Shown: positions 1 through 5,416 of the stretch, piece after piece
Position numbering within the stretch: position 1 is the stretch's first letter
Layout of the letters: each line of letters opens with the position of its first letter
DNA from: DATDRS01 sp035291605
GTDB taxonomy: Bacteria > Chloroflexota > Anaerolineae > Anaerolineales > UBA6663
Reading direction: 5' to 3'
NCBI GenBank assembly: GCA_035291605.1
Contig: DATDRS010000384.1
Span: 1-9,397, forward strand
DNA: 9,397 bases
Translations under genes and position numbers: made by a program
Notes under the pieces: model-generated
Databases searched by the model: none
What the model saw: the letters and a program-made list of their open reading frames with translations, nothing else
What the model was told of the DNA's origin: nothing

Positions 1-140
1 TTGGAGCCTTTGCCGCCCGGCCCCATATTGAAATCGGAGCCGATGAGGGTCTCGCCCTTCACCGGGAAACGCGGCGCGCGCAGCGTGAGGCCGACGGCGA
101 AACTGCCGACGACGGTGATCCGGGGACGACTTCCGCGCAT
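1..140 (-). CDS. PfkB/ribokinase-family carbohydrate kinase, N-terminal fragment
   Basis: Only the first 46 codons lie in the window; the gene continues past base 1. Reading from ATG at 140, the protein begins MRGSRPRITVVGSF, a first beta strand typical of the PfkB fold. It then has a substrate-lid region and the motif GPGGKGSN at about residues 39-46. GGKGxN is the hallmark of ribokinases and related sugar or nucleoside kinases that phosphorylate with ATP. A weak Shine-Dalgarno sequence GAGGGA (150-155) sits 9 nt upstream of the ATG, inside a copy of a 9-bp repeat. The gene lies 77 bp downstream of a nucleoside hydrolase on the same strand. A ribokinase would convert the ribose released by that enzyme to ribose 5-phosphate. 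Substrate-specificity residues are outside the window, so ribose is inferred from context; adenosine or another sugar remains possible. Confidence 0.85.
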   Translation of the reverse strand, partial: MRGSRPRITVVGSFAVGLTLRAPRFPVKGETLIGSDFNMGPGGKGS

Positions 141-146
141 AGTTTC

Positions 147-216
147 AGTTCCCTCAGTTCCCTGAGTTCCTTGAATTCCAGCAACTGAAGGAACTCAAGG
201 AACTCAGGGAACTCAA
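147..216 (-). repeat. Inverted 9-bp tandem repeats forming a 24-bp hairpin between two genes
   Basis: Four 9-bp units of the type AGTTCCYTG (147-182, the last degenerate) face three units GGAACTCAR (190-216). Positions 156-179 pair with 190-213 around a 10-base loop. The only plus-strand mismatch is A175/C194. In the minus-strand transcript, which is the sense of both flanking genes, it becomes a U-G wobble, so the RNA stem is continuous over 24 pairs. No U-tract follows the stem in the minus direction, so it is unlikely to be an intrinsic terminator. It begins 4 bp past the nucleoside hydrolase stop codon and ends 15 nt before the kinase ATG. The repeat unit just outside the stem supplies the kinase SD. 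A role in mRNA processing, stability or differential translation is plausible but inferred. Confidence 0.8.
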
Positions 217-217
217 T

Positions 218-1141
218 TTATCGCGACCATTGTCTAAAAATATACTCGTAGAACTGCTCCAGGTCCACCTGGTCCAGCGCCATGATCTTGCGCCCGCCAG
301 GCTGCACGAGGGTGCGCCCCTGGCTCGGCCCTTCAGTGACGATGACCGTCTCCCACTCGCGCAGCTGGAACATCTCTGGCCTGCCGAGATACGCCGTGGT
401 GAGCACGTCCCAGGCGAAGTAATCCTGATGCGTGACGAGCGCATAGCACATCCCGGCGAGGTCGGAGAGCGGATAGCGGCGCTGGCGGCACAGCTTCATC
501 ACGAATTCGGACGTGATCGGCACGTGGTTGGTGATGTCCAGCGGGCAGAGGACGATGGGGATGGATGTGCGCCAGATGCGGTCGGCGGCGAAGGGGTCCC
601 AATAGACGTTCCACTCGGCGGAGGCGTCCTGCCCCCCCTCGATGATCTTGTCAATGTTCCCCGGCGCGTTGAGCGCGCCGCCCATCCAGACGAGGCGCTC
701 GATTTTGGACTCGATGCTCGGATCCAAATCGAGCGCCTCGGCGACGGTGGTGAGTGGCCCTGTTTCGAGGAGGGTGACAGGTTCCGGAGCCTCGCGCAGG
801 AGGCGGGCGATGAACTTCTGCCCCGGCTCGGAGGCGAGCGGCGTACGAATCTCGGGGTGTTCGTTCAAAATGGGGAAGTGATCCACCGAGAAGGCGTCGC
901 GCCGGAAGATGCGCGGGAAGGGGTTGACGCCGCGCACCGTGCTCTCGGCCACGGGCACGTCCGAGCGGCCCATCAACTCCAGGATTTTGCGCGTCGCGCT
1001 CACCGCCGGTTTGATATAGCAGTCCGCGGGGGTGACGCTGACGCCGATCACCTGACTGTGATCCATCGTCATGAGCAGGATGACGGACAAGTAATCGTCC
1101 ACGCCGCCGTCGTGGCTCATCAATACGAGTTCTTTGGTCAT
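218..1141 (-). CDS. Nucleoside hydrolase (inosine-uridine preferring family)
   Basis: This 307-aa protein has the usual family length and would cleave N-glycosidic bonds of ribonucleosides to free base and ribose in the cytoplasm. The N-terminal calcium/ribose motif reads HDGGVDD (residues 10-16) in place of DTDPGxDD, keeping the aspartates D11, D15 and D16. Other family signatures are GPLTTVAEAL (128-137), MGGA (153-156) and AEWNVYWDP (175-183, with E176 and N178). The C-terminal metal ligand is D245 in AWDVLTTAYL. In well-studied members a histidine that helps protonate the leaving base precedes this aspartate; here it is W244, so substrate range may differ. The start is supported by the SD AAGGAGGA (1145-1152). 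It is the first gene of a likely two-gene unit with the downstream kinase. Exact substrate cannot be assigned. Confidence 0.9.
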   Translation of the reverse strand: MTKELVLMSHDGGVDDYLSVILLMTMDHSQVIGVSVTPADCYIKPAVSATRKILELMGRSDVPVAESTVRGVNPFPRIFRRDAFSVDHFPILNEHPEIRTPLASEPGQKFIARLLREAPEPVTLLETGPLTTVAEALDLDPSIESKIERLVWMGGALNAPGNIDKIIEGGQDASAEWNVYWDPFAADRIWRTSIPIVLCPLDITNHVPITSEFVMKLCRQRRYPLSDLAGMCYALVTHQDYFAWDVLTTAYLGRPEMFQLREWETVIVTEGPSQGRTLVQPGGRKIMALDQVDLEQFYEYIFRQWSR

Positions 1142-1167
1142 GGCTCCTCCTTATCGGATGGGCGGAG

Positions 1168-1196
1168 ATTATACCTTTGGAGATTAGAGATTAGAA
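1168..1196 (-). promoter_or_regulatory. Probable sigma70-type promoter of the nucleoside hydrolase
   Basis: On the minus strand a perfect TATAAT lies at 1168-1173, about 27 nt upstream of the ATG at 1141. This leaves a short leader containing the strong SD at 1145-1152. At 17-bp spacing the -35 position (1191-1196) reads TTCTAA, only 3 of 6 matches, and it lies inside the heptamer repeat array. The -10 context GGTATAATC is shared with the promoter at 6747-6752. Confidence 0.55.
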
Positions 1197-1207
1197 ATTG
1201 GAGATTA
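1180..1207. repeat. Four tandem heptamers, GAGATTA type
   Basis: Units at 1180-1186, 1187-1193, 1194-1200 and 1201-1207 read GAGATTA, GAGATTA, GAAATTG and GAGATTA. The array is AT-rich compared with the surrounding sequence and lies between two divergent genes, overlapping the -35 region of the minus-strand promoter. A related array of the same period occurs inside the dehydrogenase gene at 3847-3874. Such heptamer arrays resemble in style the STRR heptamers of heterocystous cyanobacteria, but the sequence differs. A regulatory role is not shown. Confidence 0.8.
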
Positions 1208-1220
1208 GGACGTTGGGACG

Positions 1221-1249
1221 GTGATGCTCAACGCCAAGTGGAGTATAAT
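1221..1249 (+). promoter_or_regulatory. Candidate promoter of the AAA ATPase gene
   Basis: A perfect TATAAT lies at 1244-1249, 44 bp before the start codon at 1294. The -35 position at 17-bp spacing (1221-1226, GTGATG) matches the consensus at only 3 of 6 positions. There is no TGn extension immediately before the -10. The -10 hexamer is convincing in this GC-rich context, but the promoter strength is unclear. Confidence 0.45.
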
Positions 1250-1293
1250 GCGAAAACTCTGCCCCCTGAGTCCATGTTGAGGAGGGAACAACT

Positions 1294-2700
1294 ATGTCTT
1301 CTGATTTCTCCCCCGCCGAGTTTGGCGCGGCCTGGCAAAAGTTCATCGAGTATGTCAACGCGCAGGTTCCCCCGCCCGAGTCGCCCACGCCGCCGCTGGC
1401 GGACAAACTCACCGCCTTCATGGGCGCGGACCCTACGTCGATGACGATCCTCAAGGAGACTTTTCTAGAGCGCGACCTGCCTAACCTGCAGCTGGCCTTC
1501 AACCACTTTTTGACCGGCCCGGAGCGGTCGGCGGAGTTGATCGGCTACAGCGTCGAGCACGACCACCCCAACTTCGGGCTGTCCATGATTCTCTCGATGC
1601 GCCGCTGGCAGGTCGTCTCGGAAGGCCCGGTGCAGTACCGCTCGGTGGAGCTGGCCGACGGCGAGCGGCTGCAATGCGTGCAGAAGGGGCTGTTTCTCAT
1701 CCACGACCACGGGCGCAGGGCGGTGGCTTTCATCCGGGGCGGCGATCAGTATTGGGGAACCCAGAACGTCATCGTCGAAATTCTGTGCCCGGAAGCCGAC
1801 CGCGCCGAGGCCATCCTGTCCGAAATTCGCCGGCTGGCGCACGAGCACAACGTCTATCGCGGGCAAGTCATCTCGCTCGGCGCGTCCGGCCCGGACGACG
1901 TCCGCTTCCACGCGCTCCCGCCGATCGAGCGCGAGGCTATCATCCTGCCTCCGCGCCTGCTGGAAACTATCGAGCGCAACACGCTGGGCTTCGCCGAGCA
2001 CGCGCCGCGCCTGCGCGCCGCCGGACGGCACATCAAGCGCGGCCTGCTCTTCCACGGCCCGCCCGGCACCGGCAAGACGCTCACCATCATGTTCCTGATC
2101 TCTCAAATGAGGGGCCGGACGGCGATCCTGCTGACCGGGCGCATCTTGGGGTTGATCACCCAATCGTGCCAATTGGCCCGCCTGCTGGCCCCCTCGGTCG
2201 TGGTGCTCGAAGACGTGGACCTTGTGGCGCGCGAGCGCGACGAGGAACACACCGGCCCCTTGCTGTTTGAACTGCTCAACGAGATGGACGGCCTCGCGGC
2301 GGACACGGACGTTTTATTCGTCCTCAGCACCAACCGCCCGGACCTGCTGGAAACGGCGCTCGTCGCGCGCCCTGGCCGGATTGACCAGGCCATCGAAATC
2401 CCGCTGCCCGACGCGGACTGCCGCCGGCGGCTGCTCACGCTCTACGGGCAGGGCTTGAACCTGCAAACGGAGGACATCGAAGCCATGGTGCGCCGCACCG
2501 AGGGCGTGAGCGCAGCCTTCATCCGCGAACTGCTGCGGAAAGCCGCCCTCATCGCCGCCGACCAGAGCCGCGGCGAGTCCGGCCCGCTCGTGGTGACCGA
2601 CGCGCGCCTGCGCGAGGCCCTGCACGCGATCGTCGTCGAAGGCGGGGAATTGACGAAGAGGCTGCTGGGCGTTGCGCCGGAGGCGCTGGAGAGCGAGTGA
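1294..2700 (+). CDS. Single-domain AAA+ ATPase with uncharacterised N-terminal half
   Basis: The 468-aa protein is soluble. ATG 1294 has SD AGGAGGG at 1280-1286, 7 nt upstream. Residues 1-210 form a domain I do not recognise, with an early Pro-rich stretch (26-34). Residues 211-455 are a classic AAA module: Walker A GPPGTGKT (255-262), Walker B VVVLEDVD (302-309), sensor 1 N347 in STNRPD, second region of homology RPGRID with R359 and R362 as likely arginine fingers, and a sensor-2-like helix near 404-420. Walker B reads Glu-Asp instead of Asp-Glu, as in BCS1-type AAA proteins. The expected aromatic-hydrophobic-Gly pore loop between the Walker motifs is absent (GLITQSCQ, 286-293). It therefore looks like an oligomeric remodelling ATPase, not a typical proteasomal unfoldase. 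Partner and substrate are unknown; it stands alone between a divergent and a convergent neighbour. Confidence 0.88.
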   Translation: MSSDFSPAEFGAAWQKFIEYVNAQVPPPESPTPPLADKLTAFMGADPTSMTILKETFLERDLPNLQLAFNHFLTGPERSAELIGYSVEHDHPNFGLSMILSMRRWQVVSEGPVQYRSVELADGERLQCVQKGLFLIHDHGRRAVAFIRGGDQYWGTQNVIVEILCPEADRAEAILSEIRRLAHEHNVYRGQVISLGASGPDDVRFHALPPIEREAIILPPRLLETIERNTLGFAEHAPRLRAAGRHIKRGLLFHGPPGTGKTLTIMFLISQMRGRTAILLTGRILGLITQSCQLARLLAPSVVVLEDVDLVARERDEEHTGPLLFELLNEMDGLAADTDVLFVLSTNRPDLLETALVARPGRIDQAIEIPLPDADCRRRLLTLYGQGLNLQTEDIEAMVRRTEGVSAAFIRELLRKAALIAADQSRGESGPLVVTDARLREALHAIVVEGGELTKRLLGVAPEALESE

Positions 2701-2724
2701 GGCGAGGCCGGGGAGGAGGTGGGG

Positions 2725-4056
2725 TCACGGCACGGCCGCCAATTGATGCACCGCCCCGCCGCGGTGGTTGAGGAGATACAGTTCCCCGGCTTCGTCTTCG
2801 CCAAAGGAGCTGACGGTGAAGGAGGCATTAAGGAACGTCGTCATCTGCCAGCCGGAGGCCGCGCGATAGAGCGCCCAGATTTGCCCCGAACAATAGTCGC
2901 CGAACAGGTAAATGCCATTGAGCGCGGGCAGGCTGGGGCCGCGATAGACGTAGCCGCCCGTCACCGCGCAGTGGTTCCGGCGGGCATATTCGGCGATGGG
3001 CGCGACGAGGCCCGCAGGCGCGTTCCCTTCGTAGGGGTGATTGCCCTCCATGAAATTCCAGCCGTAGTTCTCTCCCCCTCGGCTGCTCGCCGGTTGAAAA
3101 TCAATTTCCTCGTAAGCGTTCTGCCCTACATCGCCCATGTATAAATCGCCGGTCGCGCGGTCGAAAGAAAAGCGCCACGGGTTACGCAAGCCGTAGGCCC
3201 AGATTTCGGGGAGCGCGTCCGGGCGATCCATGAATGGGTTATCAGGCGGGATAGCGTAGGCCGACTGATTCACGTCAATCCGCAGCAGCTTGCCGAGGAG
3301 CGTGGTCAGCTTCTGCCCGTTGCCTTGTGGGTCGCCCGCCCCGCCGCCGTCGCCCATGCCGATGTAGAGGTAGCCATCCGGCCCGAACGCCAAGTCGCCG
3401 CCGTTGTGGTTGACGAACGGCTGGGCGATGTGCAGCAGGGTGAGCGCGCTGGCCGGGTCGGCGTGGTCGGAATCGGAGGCAACTGAGTAGCGTGCGATGA
3501 CGGTGTCGCCGTTCACGTCGGTGTAATTGACGAAGAAATAACCATTCGCCTCATAAGCGGGATGAAAGGCGAGGCCGAGGAGGCCCTGCTCATTCGCCTC
3601 GTCGCCGACGAGATCACGGATGTCGAGAAACGGCTCCGGGAGCAAAGCGCCATCTTTCAGGAGGCGAATGCGGCCTGGCTGTTCTACGATGAACAGGCGG
3701 CCCGAGCCGTCCCCGGCATGGGCCAGGTCGGTGGGCCTCTCGAGGCCGCTCGCGATCGCGCGGAGGGTATAGGCATTCGGATCGGGAGGTACGGGGAAGA
3801 TTGCAGAGGGGCTGGGGAGCGGGGGAGCAGGGGTGGGGGTGGCTGGGAGATCAGAGGTTGGAGGTTGGGGATTGGTCGGGCTGAGAACGATACTGGGAGT
3901 TTCAGTAGACGGCGCAGGCGAGGTCGAGGAGGGCGCGGGGATCGTCGGCGAAGGGGGAGCGACGGTCGGCGCGCAGGCAGACAGGGAAAGAATTAGAGCC
4001 AGGGCGATGAGGCACAGGGGAGCAGGCGAGCAGGGAGGCAGGGGTGTGGATTTCAT
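2725..4056 (-). CDS. PQQ-dependent sugar dehydrogenase (glucose/sorbosone dehydrogenase family) lipoprotein
   Basis: This 443-aa protein carries a lipoprotein signal peptide with lipobox LSAC, giving lipid-modified C28 and a location on the outer face of the membrane. A Pro/Ser/Thr-rich linker spans about 30-92. The rest is a six-bladed beta-propeller of the soluble PQQ aldose/sorbosone dehydrogenase type: GLERPTDLAHAGDGSGRLFIVE (104-125), NEQGLLGLAFHP (155-166), NHNGGDLAFGPDGYLYIGMGD (216-236, H217 the candidate catalytic base), LRNPWRFSFD (290-299), GGENYGWNFMEG (327-338) and NHCAVTGGYVYRG (361-373). It would oxidise sugars using PQQ and calcium; the sugar is unknown. Its ATG overlaps the murJ-like stop as ATGA, and no SD is visible, so translation is probably coupled. 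Two short tandem repeat arrays encode part of the signal peptide and part of the linker. Hedgehog-interacting-protein-like propellers look similar, so catalysis is likely but not certain. Confidence 0.88.
   Translation of the reverse strand: MKSTPLPPCSPAPLCLIALALILSLSACAPTVAPPSPTIPAPSSTSPAPSTETPSIVLSPTNPQPPTSDLPATPTPAPPLPSPSAIFPVPPDPNAYTLRAIASGLERPTDLAHAGDGSGRLFIVEQPGRIRLLKDGALLPEPFLDIRDLVGDEANEQGLLGLAFHPAYEANGYFFVNYTDVNGDTVIARYSVASDSDHADPASALTLLHIAQPFVNHNGGDLAFGPDGYLYIGMGDGGGAGDPQGNGQKLTTLLGKLLRIDVNQSAYAIPPDNPFMDRPDALPEIWAYGLRNPWRFSFDRATGDLYMGDVGQNAYEEIDFQPASSRGGENYGWNFMEGNHPYEGNAPAGLVAPIAEYARRNHCAVTGGYVYRGPSLPALNGIYLFGDYCSGQIWALYRAASGWQMTTFLNASFTVSSFGEDEAGELYLLNHRGGAVHQLAAVP
3811..3874. repeat. 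Octamer and heptamer tandem repeats encoding a Pro-rich linker
   Basis: On the plus strand, octamers of the type GCNGGGGA run at 3811-3834 (GCTGGGGA, GCGGGGGA, GCAGGGGT). After a short G-rich run come four heptamers at 3847-3874: GAGATCA, GAGGTTG, GAGGTTG and GGGATTG. The heptamers match the family of the intergenic array at 1180-1207. In the antisense direction the stretch encodes residues 61-82 of the dehydrogenase, the Pro/Thr-rich spacer between lipid anchor and propeller. Confidence 0.7.
4011..4050. repeat. Octamer array encoding the lipoprotein signal-peptide N-region
   Basis: Tandem 8-bp units on the plus strand read GGCACAGG, GGAGCAGG, CGAGCAGG and GAGGCAGG (4011-4042), then a degenerate GGTGTGGA (4043-4050). 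In the antisense direction they encode residues 3-15 of the dehydrogenase precursor, a Pro/Cys-rich segment before the hydrophobic core of the signal peptide. The unit GGAGCAGG is close to that at 3819-3834. Confidence 0.7.
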
Positions 4057-5360
4057 AAGATATTCCGGCGGCGGAGGATGAGGAGCATGAGCATGGCCTC
4101 GACGGTGAAGGCGAGGGAGTTGGCGAGGGCGAGCGCAGCGAAGTTTAGCATGGGCGCGAGGGCGAGGCCAAGCGCGATGTACAAACCCAGGGTGAGCACG
4201 GCGAGGCGTAGAGGCGTGCGCGCGTCCTGATGCGCGTAGAAGGCGCGCGCGGCGGTTTCGACGAGCGAGTGGCCGACGAGGCCGAGCAGGAACATGCGCG
4301 CGGACAGGATGACCAGCTCGGAATTCGCGGCCGTGAAGGCTTGGCCTTCAAAGACGAGTTTGACGGCGGGGCGCACGAGGACGAGGCTGAGGAGCGTGAC
4401 CGGGGCGGTAAGCGCGAGGAGGACGACAACAGCCCGACGCAGAAGGCGTTTTATCTCGGCGGCCCTGTGCTGCGCGGCCAACTCCGAAAGTGTGGGCAGG
4501 AGGGCCGTGCCAATGGCTGTGCCGATGACGGTCTCCGGGAGTTGCAGGATGAGCCAGCCGTAGGTGAGGGCCGAGACCGCGCCCACGATACCGAGGCGCG
4601 AGGCAAGGTTGTCGTTGGCGATGAAGATGAGGTTCAGGCAGGCCAGGGTGAGGATGCGCGGCCCCATGAGGCGGAGGACGCGCCGCACCCCGTCGTGCGC
4701 GAGGGTGAACCTCGGCGTCCACCTGAACTCGTAGCGGATGAGGCCGGGGACTTGGATGGCGAGGTGCAGCGCCGCGCCGAGGATGACGCCGTAGGCGAGG
4801 CCGTGGATGCCGAGCGCGGGTTTGAGCAAAGTGACGCCGGCGATCTGCCCGACGTTGTAGAGGATGGGCGCGAGGGCCGGGAGCAGAAAGTGCTGGTTGG
4901 CCTGGAGCGCACCCATCACCAGCCCGCTGAGGGAGAAGATGAGCGTGGCGATGAGGTTGAGGCGCATCAGGTCGGCGACGAGCATTTGCTGCGCGAGCGG
5001 GAAGCCGGGGGTGATGACGCGCTTCGCCAGCGTGAGCGGGAACAGCGCGATGAGCGCGGCGAGGGCGGCGGTGACGACGAAGGCCAGATTGGCGACGAGC
5101 GAGAAGAGCCGCCACCCCCCGGCGCGGCCCTCACGCTCCAGCGTCTCGGTGAGCACCGGGATGAAGGCGATGGTGAGCGCGCCGCCGGAGATGAGCGCGA
5201 AGAGCGTATCGGGCAGGTTGTTGGAGGCATTGTAGGCGTCGAGCACGGGGTCGAGGCCGAAGGCGCGGGCGACGATCACCTGCCGGGCGAGCGCGACGAG
5301 TTTGTCCACGCCGAAGAAAAAGGCGACGAGGAGGGAGGCGTTTACAAGGCGATTTTTCAT
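4053..5360 (-). CDS. murJ: MurJ/MviN-family lipid II flippase, short form
   Basis: This 435-aa polytopic membrane protein would flip lipid-linked peptidoglycan precursor across the cytoplasmic membrane. The N-terminus (LARQVIVARAFG, 24-35; DAYNASNNLPDTLFALISGGALTIAFIPVL, 41-70) matches the MurJ/MviN signature. By eye there are about 12 hydrophobic segments. Characterised MurJ proteins have 14 helices and about 510 residues, and this protein ends after the segment at 407-428, so the last two helices appear missing. Of the central-cavity arginines known in E. coli MurJ, R24 is kept (R26 here), R18 is K20, and R52 falls on a hydrophobic residue in my hand alignment. A related polysaccharide or lipid flippase of the MOP superfamily is possible. 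No SD is visible; a hairpin precedes the ATG by 15 nt. The stop codon overlaps the next gene's ATG. Confidence 0.85.
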   Translation of the reverse strand: MKNRLVNASLLVAFFFGVDKLVALARQVIVARAFGLDPVLDAYNASNNLPDTLFALISGGALTIAFIPVLTETLEREGRAGGWRLFSLVANLAFVVTAALAALIALFPLTLAKRVITPGFPLAQQMLVADLMRLNLIATLIFSLSGLVMGALQANQHFLLPALAPILYNVGQIAGVTLLKPALGIHGLAYGVILGAALHLAIQVPGLIRYEFRWTPRFTLAHDGVRRVLRLMGPRILTLACLNLIFIANDNLASRLGIVGAVSALTYGWLILQLPETVIGTAIGTALLPTLSELAAQHRAAEIKRLLRRAVVVLLALTAPVTLLSLVLVRPAVKLVFEGQAFTAANSELVILSARMFLLGLVGHSLVETAARAFYAHQDARTPLRLAVLTLGLYIALGLALAPMLNFAALALANSLAFTVEAMLMLLILRRRNIL

Positions 5361-5375
5361 GTAGGGGAGTGTGGA

Positions 5376-5405
5376 GGTATGGGAGTTGTCTCATACTCCC
5401 ATACC
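5376..5405 (-). repeat. 11-bp perfect hairpin between the peptidase and murJ-like genes
   Basis: GGTATGGGAGT at 5376-5386 is exactly complementary to ACTCCCATACC at 5395-5405, with an 8-base loop. Past one A/C mismatch, two further G-C pairs can form (5373-5374 with 5407-5408). The right flank continues in 8-bp steps (ACTCCCAT, ACCCCCAT). In the minus-strand mRNA it starts 11 nt after the peptidase stop and ends 15 nt before the murJ ATG. No U-tract follows, so it is not a standard terminator. It could set the relative expression of the two cistrons. Confidence 0.75.
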
Positions 5406-5416
5406 CCCATACTCGA

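Noticed and set aside
156..213. Intrinsic terminator after the nucleoside hydrolase
   Set aside because: The stem is strong but has no U-tract on the minus strand and is followed at once by the kinase SD and ATG.
1180..1207. CRISPR-like array
   Set aside because: Units are only 7 bp, tandem and without spacers, and no cas genes are present.
230..1444. Long plus-strand open frame opposite the nucleoside hydrolase
   Set aside because: It is antisense to a clear family member, has no start signal or domain, is His/Arg/Asp/Gly rich as expected from GC-biased antisense frames, and runs into the AAA gene.
2701..2724. Bidirectional terminator between the convergent AAA and dehydrogenase genes
   Set aside because: The 24-bp gap is G-rich but shows no convincing stem or T-run.
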